NCBI GenBank assembly: GCA_905202595.1
Contig: CAJKSP010000008.1
Span: forward strand, 1-64,000
DNA length: 64,000 nucleotides
Source of the DNA: an uncultured Sutterella sp.
GTDB taxonomy: Bacteria; Pseudomonadota; Gammaproteobacteria; Burkholderiales; Burkholderiaceae_F
Direction of reading: 5' to 3'
Part shown: positions 19,262 to 26,442 of the stretch, one piece after another
Numbering within the stretch: the first letter of the stretch is position 1
Layout: each line of letters starts with the position of its first letter
Position numbers and translations under genes: made by a program
Notes under the pieces: generated by a model
The model's database searches: none
What the model was told of the DNA's origin: nothing
What the model saw: the letters and a program-made list of their open reading frames with translations, nothing else

Positions 19262-20167
19262 ATGACTGAATCTATGAATGCTGCAGCGCCCGCGCTTGAA
19301 ACGAAGAAGACGAAGATCCGCACGCCGATGGGCGAATTCTGGCGCAAGTTCAAGAAGCAGCCTCTCGCCATGGCGGCGGCCGCCTTCGTCCTCTTCCTCA
19401 TCGTGATCGCGATTTTCTCGCCCTGGATCGTTCCGTTCGACCCGGAGAACTACTTCGATTACGACCGCCTCAATGAAGGACCGAGCGCCATGCACTGGTT
19501 CGGCGTCGACTCGCTTGGCCGCGACATCTTCAGCCGAATCATCGCAGGCACCCGCATTTCGCTCGTCTGCGGCTTCACGTCGGTCTTCGCCGGCGCGCTG
19601 ATCGGCACGATCCTCGGCCTGGCGGCGGGCTTCTACGAAGGCTGGTGCGACCGCATCATCATGCGCATCTCCGACGTGCTCTTCGCCTTCCCGGGCATCC
19701 TGCTCGCCATCGGCATTGTGGCGATCCTCGGCGGCGGCATGCTCAACGTCGTGGCGGCTGTGGCGATCTTCTCGATTCCGGCCTTCGCACGCCTCGTGCG
19801 CGCCAATGTGCTCTCGCTCAAGACGCAGACCTATGTCGAAGCGGCCAAGAGCCTCGGCATCGGCGATGCGATGCTGCTCTTCAAGCACATCCTGCCGGGC
19901 ACGATCTCCGTCATTCTCGTGTACCTCACGATGCGCATCGGCACGTCGATCATCACGGCGGCTTCCCTTTCCTTCCTCGGCCTCGGCGCTCAGCCCCCGA
20001 TGCCGGAATGGGGCGCCATGCTGAACGAAGCTCGCGCCGATCTGATGACGGCGCCGCATGCGGCGATCTTCCCCGTCATTGCGATCTTCCTGACGGTGCT
20101 CGCGTTCAACCTCCTCGGCGATGGCCTGCGCGATGCGCTCGACCCAAAGGTGGACACGAACGGCTAG
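19262..20167 (+). CDS. ABC importer permease, DppC/GsiD type
   Basis: This 301-residue permease carries the DppC pattern: cytoplasmic N-terminus, first helix, FGVDSLGRDIFSRII, and the EAA loop AKSLGIGDAMLLFKHILPG. It is preceded by GGAGGATTGAA, a strong ribosome binding site, and completes the three-gene operon, which ends in a strong terminator. Confidence 0.92.
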   Translation: MTESMNAAAPALETKKTKIRTPMGEFWRKFKKQPLAMAAAAFVLFLIVIAIFSPWIVPFDPENYFDYDRLNEGPSAMHWFGVDSLGRDIFSRIIAGTRISLVCGFTSVFAGALIGTILGLAAGFYEGWCDRIIMRISDVLFAFPGILLAIGIVAILGGGMLNVVAAVAIFSIPAFARLVRANVLSLKTQTYVEAAKSLGIGDAMLLFKHILPGTISVILVYLTMRIGTSIITAASLSFLGLGAQPPMPEWGAMLNEARADLMTAPHAAIFPVIAIFLTVLAFNLLGDGLRDALDPKVDTNG

Positions 20168-20223
20168 TTCTTGAAGAGAACATCCTCCGCAGGCGCCCTC
20201 CTTTCGAGGGAGCGCCGGTTAAA

Positions 20224-20255
20224 AAGGGCCTTTGCTCTTCAGAGCAAAGGCCCTT
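20224..20255. terminator. Terminator after the second ABC importer
   Basis: A perfect 15-bp stem (AAGGGCCTTTGCTCT with AGAGCAAAGGCCCTT) with a two-base gap, followed by CTGCTTTTCATTTT on the forward strand and preceded by A-rich sequence. It may work in both directions. Confidence 0.88.
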
Positions 20256-20447
20256 CTGCTTTTCATTTTGGGTGAATCATCAGAAGCTGAGCTGACGCTG
20301 GAGAGAGGCGTCTCAACTGGTCGAAAAAGCGAACGCTCTCGCCAAGCTCCGCTGCCTCAAGTGCTGCATACGCAAACGCTGCTGGGAATACGGCACTGTC
20401 CCTGCCATGTCGTTTTTGCGCCCGTCCTTCGGTCTGCTTCCCAACAA
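20256..20447. other. Intergenic segment between convergent operons
   Basis: No gene or RNA element is recognised between the two convergent terminators. Short frames here have no protein features. Confidence 0.4.
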
Positions 20448-20489
20448 AAAAGCCGCATGGAAGAGAAGATTCTCTTCCATGCGGCTTTT
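20448..20489 (-). terminator. Terminator of the thioredoxin end of the sulfite-reductase-linked cluster
   Basis: A perfect 19-bp stem (AAAAGCCGCATGGAAGAGA with its complement) around AGAT. The A/T ends give U tracts on both strands. It lies 48 bases past the thioredoxin stop codon and ends the reverse-strand cluster. Confidence 0.9.
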
Positions 20490-20536
20490 GGTCGGCATCA
20501 TGCTCCGCCGCAGCAGCGCGAAGCATCCCTTCCGCT

Positions 20537-20929
20537 TTACTTAGCGTTGGGGCCGGCAATGAGAATGTCGACGCGCTCGCGAAGCGTTTCCTTATCCAGA
20601 GCACCCTTGTGGATCCAGATCGGCTCGCCCTTTGCGTCATAGAACATCTGCGTCGGCATCGTTTCGATCATGTACTTGTCATCAATGCCGGGATATTTGT
20701 CAATGTCGATCACGACGAAGGCGGCCCGATCGCCGTACTCCTTCTGCATTTCCTTCATGAGCTGCGCCATTTCAGGGCAGCTCGCGCACCATTCGGCGCC
20801 GAAGTCGACGACCGTCACCTTGTCCTTCACCGGGAAGGGCTCCTTCCAGTCGGCGGCAGAGGCGCTCCCCATGCTGAGCGCGAGAGCGGCGGCGCCGATC
20901 AGGGCGCCGATGAATTGACGGCGAATCAT
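20537..20929 (-). CDS. Periplasmic thioredoxin-fold protein
   Basis: This 130-residue protein has a signal peptide (about 1-26, MGSASAA) and a thioredoxin domain with the active site WCASC (Cys48, Cys51), the EWCxxC helix and the cis-proline loop ETMPTQMFY. The CASC dipeptide differs from CGPC of thioredoxin. It probably acts in the periplasm as a thiol-disulfide enzyme. It is the last gene of the reverse-strand cluster downstream of the octaheme cytochrome and a MacB-like transporter, so reduction of cysteines in apocytochrome, rhodanese or a metal-delivery protein is a reasonable inference. Confidence 0.88.
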   Translation of the reverse strand: MIRRQFIGALIGAAALALSMGSASAADWKEPFPVKDKVTVVDFGAEWCASCPEMAQLMKEMQKEYGDRAAFVVIDIDKYPGIDDKYMIETMPTQMFYDAKGEPIWIHKGALDKETLRERVDILIAGPNAK

Positions 20930-21049
20930 AATGCTCGTTGTCTCCTCGGAAATCGCGTTCGCTGCGCGTCAGGCTTGAGCGCAGCGCCGCAGAAACGAAA
21001 TCAGTCAAAAAATTGTATCGGCGGCACAGCCGCACTTCCCTTAAGGCCT

Positions 21050-21724
21050 TCAGCTGCGCACGCTCAGCACGCCTTCCGCCATGTCGTAAAGCCGATCGGA
21101 GAGGTCGACGCTAGAGGCGTCGTGCGTCACCATCAGCACGGCCGCGCCCTTCTCGGAAAGAGCCTTGAAGATCTTCACCACCTGGCGCGCCGTCTCGAGA
21201 TCGAGACTCGAAGTCGGCTCATCGGCCACAATCACTTTGGGCGACGTCATGAGCGCGCGGGCGATGGCGACGCGGCGAAGCTCGCCGCCGGAGAGCGCGC
21301 TGGGGAACTGATTGGCCAGCGCGCCGAGGCCTACCTCGTCAAGCAGCGCCTGCGCGCGGCCCTCCGGCTCTGCGCCGCGGCTTGTGAGGTACCAGGGCAG
21401 GCGCACGTTGTCGATGACGGAAAGCGTAGAAAGCACGCCTGCGCCCTGCGGAACATAGCCCACCATTTCGTTGCGAAGCGCCGACGCCTTCTCGTCTGCA
21501 AGCCCTTTGAGCGGCGTGCCGCAAAGAAGCGCTTCGCCTTCCGTCGGCTGCAGCAGTCCGACGATGATGTTCAAGAGCGTCGACTTGCCGGAGCCGGAGC
21601 GTCCTAGGAGCGTGACGAATTCGCCGGCCGACACTGTGAGCGACGCATGCCGCAGCGCCCAGAACGGACGGCCGCCGCGCTCATAGCGCTTGCCGACATC
21701 CTTCACATCAATGAGAGCGGTCAT
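21050..21724 (-). CDS. ABC transporter ATPase, LolD/MacB type
   Basis: This 224-residue ATPase has Walker A GRSGSGKS, Q-loop PQGAGVLSTL, signature LSGGELRRVAIARA and Walker B VIVADEPTSSLD, with the LolD/MacB/FtsE family size. It begins three bases after the FtsX-type permease stop, so they form one transporter. The substrate is unknown. The complex may move a cofactor, lipid or small molecule, or act mechanically on a periplasmic partner, as MacB-class transporters do. Confidence 0.92.
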   Translation of the reverse strand: MTALIDVKDVGKRYERGGRPFWALRHASLTVSAGEFVTLLGRSGSGKSTLLNIIVGLLQPTEGEALLCGTPLKGLADEKASALRNEMVGYVPQGAGVLSTLSVIDNVRLPWYLTSRGAEPEGRAQALLDEVGLGALANQFPSALSGGELRRVAIARALMTSPKVIVADEPTSSLDLETARQVVKIFKALSEKGAAVLMVTHDASSVDLSDRLYDMAEGVLSVRS

Positions 21725-21727
21725 GGC

Positions 21728-22933
21728 TCATTCTCCTTCTCTGAGCGACGTATAGATGTCCTTGCGGCCGATGCGCCATGCCGTCGGCAGCGCTGCAAGC
21801 GGGCAGGTGGCGATGCCCGCAGCAAGCGCCAGAATGAGCGCCGCCGCCCAGGCGCCTGCAGCCGGCGCGAGATACGGCAGCCCGATGGCCTTGGCAATGG
21901 ACACGGTGAAGAAATTCATCACCAGCGCGCCGAAGACGACGCCCACGACGGCGCCGGCGGTCGACAACATCATGGATTCAGCGAGCACCATGGAAATCAC
22001 GCGCTTCTTGGAAGCGCCGAGCGCGCGAAGCGTCGCGAATTCCTTCTGCCGCTCGTTGAAGGCGAAGAAGTAGACGACGAACATCACCAGCGCGGCGACG
22101 ACCCAGAAAAGGCCTGCCACCGAATACATGATGCCGACGATCTTCTGCAGCTTCGCCGACGTGTCGCTCATGAGATTCGAGGCGAAGATGAAGTTCACGT
22201 TGGCCTTGAGGCCGAGCTGATCGAGCACGCCGTCGGAAATCGTAATCGGATCTACGCCCGGATCCACGCGCACCAGAATGGCGCTGTACGAATGGGCAAT
22301 TTCCGCCTTCTTCTCCGGCGCGCGCTTTTCGCCGCATTCGCGCGCCGCCTGCATCGTCATGAAGATGGAGCTGTCGAAGCCCATGCCCGTAGGCGCGAGG
22401 CGGCCGACAATCTTGAAGGTCTTGTCGAAGAACTTGAGCTCGCTGCCGATGGCGCCGAAGATGTAGTCGCCGACGATCACCTCATTGTCCTTGAGCGGGT
22501 GATCGGAAGCCTGCCGCAGCCACGGTCCGACGACGAAGTCCGTCGCCTGATCAATGCCGATGAGCTGCACCTTGACGCTGCAGCACTGCGCATCGAGCGA
22601 GGAGACGAAAAGCTGTCCGGACGCTTTGGCGACGCCCGGCACTTTGTTCACCACGTCAAGCAGCGACTGATCGATGTAGAACGTCGAAGGCTCTGCTCGA
22701 AGAATCACGCTCTCCATCTTCTTGCCCTCGCCCTGCGGCACGACAAGAAGATCTGCGCCCATGCGGGCGGAAAGCGAGGCGATGCCTGACTGCAGATTGG
22801 CAGAAATCATCGTCCCCATGAAGAGCATGAAAGTAAAGATGGCCACAATCAGCGCGAGGCTGATCGAGCGAAACGGCTTCTGCGAGAGATTGGCAGAAGC
22901 AACTCTCGCAGTAGTAAGCGGCGGCATGCTCAT
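21728..22933 (-). CDS. ABC transporter permease, MacB/FtsX type
   Basis: This 401-residue protein has the four-helix FtsX/MacB layout: one helix near residues 20-45, a periplasmic domain of about 220 residues, then three helices with the ERQKEFATLRALGASKKRV loop between them. The periplasmic domain contains an adjacent cysteine pair (SLDAQCCSVKV, near residue 115) that could bind a metal or form a disulfide. It is partnered with the adjacent ATPase and co-oriented with the octaheme cytochrome and rhodanese genes. Confidence 0.9.
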   Translation of the reverse strand: MSMPPLTTARVASANLSQKPFRSISLALIVAIFTFMLFMGTMISANLQSGIASLSARMGADLLVVPQGEGKKMESVILRAEPSTFYIDQSLLDVVNKVPGVAKASGQLFVSSLDAQCCSVKVQLIGIDQATDFVVGPWLRQASDHPLKDNEVIVGDYIFGAIGSELKFFDKTFKIVGRLAPTGMGFDSSIFMTMQAARECGEKRAPEKKAEIAHSYSAILVRVDPGVDPITISDGVLDQLGLKANVNFIFASNLMSDTSAKLQKIVGIMYSVAGLFWVVAALVMFVVYFFAFNERQKEFATLRALGASKKRVISMVLAESMMLSTAGAVVGVVFGALVMNFFTVSIAKAIGLPYLAPAAGAWAAALILALAAGIATCPLAALPTAWRIGRKDIYTSLREGE

Positions 22934-23024
22934 GCGGCTTCCTTAACGAATGGATGGATATGAGAGGCGCCGCCCAAGCCTATGCAAAGCCAGGCGGCGC
23001 ATGGCGCTCAATATGCCTCAGCCT

Positions 23025-23417
23025 TTAGCCGCGCAAGCGAGAAAGACGCCACATGTCGGCCAGCGACACGAGAGCAAGCACGGCGCCCCAGATGATGAGG
23101 ACGGGTTCGGTGATCGTATGGCACTTCATCAGCGGATTCGGGCACGAGCCAATCACCACCGTCGAAAGCGCGATGACGAGGAGGCTCAGAACCAGCACGC
23201 CGGCCTCCAAGCCGATTGCTGCTCCGCGGCTCGCAAACTGCATGGCGCAGCCGAGCACGGCGATGCCGAATCCGACTGCAGCGACGCTGCGCGTCATCCA
23301 AATGCAGCGCATGATCTTTTCGCCGCCGCAATGCGGCAGGAAGAAGGCGACAGCCAACGCCAGCGCAATGCCGAGAAGCATCAACAGGATGCCTGACGCA
23401 AAAGCGGTTTTTTTCAT
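23025..23417 (-). CDS. Small polytopic membrane protein, DUF4418-like
   Basis: This 130-residue protein (start MKKTAFASG at 23417) has four predicted membrane helices and two similar cysteine segments facing the same side: HCGGEKIMRCIWM and SCPNPLMKCHTIT. I recognise this pattern as DUF4418, a family often found with MacB-like ABC genes. The function is not known. The paired Cys-x(6-7)-Cys motifs suggest metal or thiol chemistry. It is encoded 91 bases upstream of the permease and after the rhodanese gene. Confidence 0.75.
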   Translation of the reverse strand: MKKTAFASGILLMLLGIALALAVAFFLPHCGGEKIMRCIWMTRSVAAVGFGIAVLGCAMQFASRGAAIGLEAGVLVLSLLVIALSTVVIGSCPNPLMKCHTITEPVLIIWGAVLALVSLADMWRLSRLRG

Positions 23418-23570
23418 AGCAGATTTTCTCCTGGGTGGAATGAGCCGCAGCAAACGCCGCTGCAGCCTGAGGAACGCTCTCGATATCTGACTGACTTGAA
23501 TAGGGAATCGACAGCGGCTTAAAACCGCCTCGGAAGAAGCTGAGCTTCCGCCCAAAGCAGCGTGGGAAAG

Positions 23571-24059
23571 TTAGTTGTTGTTCTCAAGAGCTTTAGCAAG
23601 CGACGGATCGCGCCGGCCAGCTCCCTCAAATTCATAGCCGTTCTGCACCCAGCCCTGAATGCCGTCAGGCATTTGATAGACGTTCTCGTAGCCGAGGCTG
23701 ATCGCATAAAGCGATGCTTCCCAGGACACATTGCAAAGCCGATTGATGCAATAGAAGATCAAGTACGAGTTCTTCTTGTCCTTCGGCAGCAGCCGCTCCC
23801 AATGCTCCACATTGATGTGAATGGAGCCGGGGATGTGGCTCTGATCGTAAATATTCTCCGGATTGCAGTCGAAGATGTAGACGCCGTCGACGCCTCTCAC
23901 CTTAGCCACGCGCGAAAGCGAAAGCGGAATAGGCTGACGCTGAGCCTGCGGTGCGGCGGCAGCGGCCGTGCCGGATTCTGCGGCAGCAGCGCCCTCCGCG
24001 GCGCTAAGGCCAAATGCAGCGGCAGCGCAGCAAAGCGCGGCAAGAAGCTGTTTCTTCAT
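23571..24059 (-). CDS. Secreted rhodanese-domain protein
   Basis: This 162-residue protein (start MKKQLLAAL; starts at 24065 or 24071 are possible) has a signal peptide, an Ala/Glu-rich linker and one rhodanese domain: VYIFDCN..., HIPGSIHI and the active-site loop FYCINRLCNVS followed by GYENVYQMPDGIQGW. The catalytic cysteine is followed by a second cysteine five residues later, as in a subset of secreted rhodaneses. It would bind or transfer sulfane sulfur, or sulfur compounds, in the periplasm. Its place next to a sulfite-reductase-type cytochrome fits sulfur chemistry. Confidence 0.88.
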   Translation of the reverse strand: MKKQLLAALCCAAAAFGLSAAEGAAAAESGTAAAAAPQAQRQPIPLSLSRVAKVRGVDGVYIFDCNPENIYDQSHIPGSIHINVEHWERLLPKDKKNSYLIFYCINRLCNVSWEASLYAISLGYENVYQMPDGIQGWVQNGYEFEGAGRRDPSLAKALENNN

Positions 24060-24141
24060 AGGCATCCTCATGATGTGAAGCCGGCAATTTGAACACACGC
24101 TTCTGAACATGGCAGAGGCGCCGGCATGTTGTATTTCAGCC

Positions 24142-24157
24142 TAATCCGTCTAGATTA
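24142..24157. promoter_or_regulatory. Inverted repeat upstream of the rhodanese gene
   Basis: TAATC-N6-GATTA lies about 85 bases upstream of the rhodanese start, in the gap after the cytochrome terminator. It could be an operator for a separate promoter driving the rhodanese-to-thioredoxin genes. Confidence 0.4.
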
Positions 24158-24235
24158 AGCCCACGTTATAAAAGCCACGCATAGCTGAATTCATGCATGG
24201 CAGCCAAGACGGAAAACGGAGAAAACCGCCAAGAC

Positions 24236-24274
24236 AAAAAGCCGCTGTCCGGGAACCCCGAACAGCGGCCTTTT
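24236..24274 (-). terminator. Terminator of the octaheme cytochrome gene
   Basis: GCCGCTGT-CGGG pairs with CCCG-ACAGCGGC (one mismatch) and is followed on the reverse strand by TTTTTGTC. It separates the cytochrome gene from the rhodanese gene, so the two may form distinct transcripts or a partial read-through operon. Confidence 0.75.
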
Positions 24275-24322
24275 AAGCTGCCGCCCGCAGGCAAGAGCCT
24301 GCGAGCTCAGAAGCAATCGAAA

Positions 24323-26299
24323 TTACTTCTTGGCGGTCTTCGTCGCGGCGTTGATGATCGCGAGAGCCTGATCGCAATAGGTCTTGGCTTCGTTCACAAG
24401 CTGCTGCGAGAACTTCGGCGCATGGACGCCCCAGGAGCCGTCGTCCTTGATCTTGGCGGCGTTGATGCGGGCTTCTTCAGCATAGAGCTGAGCCTGCGCG
24501 CGGTCGGCCGTCGAGAGCTTCGTGACCTTCAGGAGATCCTGGATGTTGGAGAGGTCGGCGATGACCTTCGCATAGCCTTCCTTCACCGGGGTCTGCCAAG
24601 CGAGGACCTTGTTGTAGATCGTACGCTGATCCTTGAAGCGCATGCTTTCCGGGAACTTCGACTGGATCGGGCTGTGGCAGCCCATCGCGTCGACGACATG
24701 CTTGTCTTCGTACGCCGTGCGGCCGCAGCTCCACATCAGGTCGATGTACGGACGGCCGTCGTCCTTCGTCAGGTGCCAGCCCTTCGGGTTGGTCAGCTTG
24801 CGGTCCTTGGCGCCGTCAGGCGGGTTGATGGACTTCTTTTCCGGGTCAACGAGAATGCGCCAGATGTGCGACGCGCGGACGTTGTCGAAGCCGGCCATGT
24901 CAGGACGCTGGATCGCGGCGAAGTTTTCGCACGAACCCATCTTCGGCATATGGCAGGACGTGCAGCTGTTGCGGCTGTGCGTACCGCCCTGGCTGAAGAA
25001 GTAGGCGGCCGTGGTGTGGCAGTCCTGGCATTCCTTCTTCAGGTTCGGCACCGTGTACTGGGACGACCAGTCGTTCGCCGTCACTTCATGCGGGTCGTGG
25101 CAGGTCGTGCAGCGCATGCCCTTCTGATAGTGCTTCGTGTAGTGGGACTGCGAACCTTCCGTACCGCAGGCCGGGCAGAAGCTCTTGAAGTAGCTGTTGA
25201 ACGGGGTCTTGAAGTTCTTCTGAGCGTCGTTGTCGTTGTAGACGAAGCGCTGGTGGCAGCGTTCGCAATTCGACGGCATGCCGGCGCCGCGGGCGCCGTA
25301 GAGGTGAGCGCCAGCGCCGTGGCACTCTTCGCAGGAAACGCCCTTCGCAATCGTATGCGAGCGGAGCTTCTTGGAATCGCCGAGAGCGGCAAAGAGTTCA
25401 TCCTGGCTCTTGAAGTCGAACTTCCACGTATGGCAGATTTCGCAGTAGGACGAGCCCGGCTGGAACATAGCCTGCGTGCGGTTCGAAGAACCGTAGGAGT
25501 TGAAGCCCCAGACATTGGAGCTCTGAGCGCCGAAGTCCTTCAGCTCGGTCGGGAAGGTCGGATCCCACTCGTGGATCTTCTTGGCGACAGCCGGGGTGAT
25601 GTGCTCGGCCCAGTTGCGGGAGAACTGGTTGCCGCCGGCAACGATCTTGCCCGTGCCCTGAGAGATGTTGCCGCCTTCAACGTGATACGTGCCGCGGACA
25701 AGCCACTTGTCGACGAAGCCGTACTTCGTGCGCGGCGTGCCCATGATGACGAAGACGTCATCAGCTTCAACGCCTTCCGGCAGGACGGAGGCCTTGGAGT
25801 TGTAGAGGGGCTTCTTCATATCGCCGCCGACTTCCGTGAGTTCCTCAGGGAAGCGGACGATCTTGTTGTGGCGGGAGCGCTGCCACTTTTCGTACTGAGA
25901 CGGATGGCATTCGCCGCACTTCTGCGGGCCGACGAACTTGTTCGGCAGGTCGAGGAAGGACTCGGCCGGCAGGCGGTACGTCACAGCGACCGGATGGCCG
26001 TTCTTCTTGGCGTAGACGTCGCCGCCGCCGAAGTTCACCCACTCCTCTTCGCGGTCAGACATCGTGAACTTGCCGACGACGCGGCCGTCCTTGAGGTAGC
26101 TCTTGAAGTACGGATGGTTGGCCTTCAGGTAATCCCAGAACGCCTTGTCCTGGTCAACATAGCCCATCAGGGTGCGCGGAAGGTCGACTTTCTGCGTGTT
26201 GGAGGCAGCGGCAGGCGCATCAGCAGCCATAGCTGCGGAAGCGACAAACGCCGTACTCATACATGCAACGAGAGACAGAAGCTTGTGTTGCTTGGTCAT
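24323..26299 (-). CDS. mccA: Octaheme cytochrome c, MccA/SirA-type dissimilatory sulfite reductase
   Basis: This 658-residue periplasmic protein has a signal peptide (1 to about 26) and seven CXXCH sites: 128-132, 286-290, 323-327, 345-349, 397-401, 424-428 and 446-450. It also has an eighth haem site with 15 residues between its cysteines: C525...C541-H542. CX15CH is the hallmark of MccA, which reduces sulfite to sulfide at a haem-copper centre in Wolinella. Extra cysteines at 375, 378 and 457 are candidates for the two copper ligands; C375-x2-C378 is followed by Gly, so it is not a haem site. The start is supported by AAGGAG eight bases upstream. The usual mccB/C/D-type partners are not adjacent. 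Confidence 0.9.
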   Translation of the reverse strand: MTKQHKLLSLVACMSTAFVASAAMAADAPAAASNTQKVDLPRTLMGYVDQDKAFWDYLKANHPYFKSYLKDGRVVGKFTMSDREEEWVNFGGGDVYAKKNGHPVAVTYRLPAESFLDLPNKFVGPQKCGECHPSQYEKWQRSRHNKIVRFPEELTEVGGDMKKPLYNSKASVLPEGVEADDVFVIMGTPRTKYGFVDKWLVRGTYHVEGGNISQGTGKIVAGGNQFSRNWAEHITPAVAKKIHEWDPTFPTELKDFGAQSSNVWGFNSYGSSNRTQAMFQPGSSYCEICHTWKFDFKSQDELFAALGDSKKLRSHTIAKGVSCEECHGAGAHLYGARGAGMPSNCERCHQRFVYNDNDAQKNFKTPFNSYFKSFCPACGTEGSQSHYTKHYQKGMRCTTCHDPHEVTANDWSSQYTVPNLKKECQDCHTTAAYFFSQGGTHSRNSCTSCHMPKMGSCENFAAIQRPDMAGFDNVRASHIWRILVDPEKKSINPPDGAKDRKLTNPKGWHLTKDDGRPYIDLMWSCGRTAYEDKHVVDAMGCHSPIQSKFPESMRFKDQRTIYNKVLAWQTPVKEGYAKVIADLSNIQDLLKVTKLSTADRAQAQLYAEEARINAAKIKDDGSWGVHAPKFSQQLVNEAKTYCDQALAIINAATKTAKK

Positions 26300-26350
26300 A
26301 GTTAGCTCCTTACGGGTCTCTTTTCGTAGGGTTGATTTTTATATGCCTCG

Positions 26351-26366
26351 GTCCTCTTGCAAGGAC
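26351..26366. promoter_or_regulatory. Inverted repeat at the mccA promoter
   Basis: GTCCT-N6-AGGAC sits at the expected -35 region of the putative mccA promoter, about 52-67 bases upstream of the start codon. Suitable for a dimeric regulator. Confidence 0.4.
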
Positions 26367-26423
26367 ATCGGCTTCTTTGAGGTCAAAATGCAGCCCCTCG
26401 CAGGGCCACGCGGTCAATCTACT

Positions 26424-26442
26424 CCTTAATCTGCAGTTAAGG
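26424..26442. promoter_or_regulatory. Inverted repeat CCTTAA-N7-TTAAGG upstream of mccA
   Basis: A perfect 6+6 inverted repeat about 125 bases upstream of the mccA start. A related CCTTAAGG occurs at 26803-26810. It could be a response-regulator site. Confidence 0.45.

Noticed and set aside
24323..26299. Reading the cytochrome as nitrite/hydroxylamine or tetrathionate reductase
   Set aside because: ONR, HAO and OTR octahaem proteins lack a CX15CH site and have other active-site haem motifs (for example CXXCK). The eighth site here is specific to MccA/SirA.
24323..26299. Counting CPACG (residues 375-379) as an additional haem site
   Set aside because: The histidine after the second Cys is missing (Gly), so it is more likely a metal or disulfide site.
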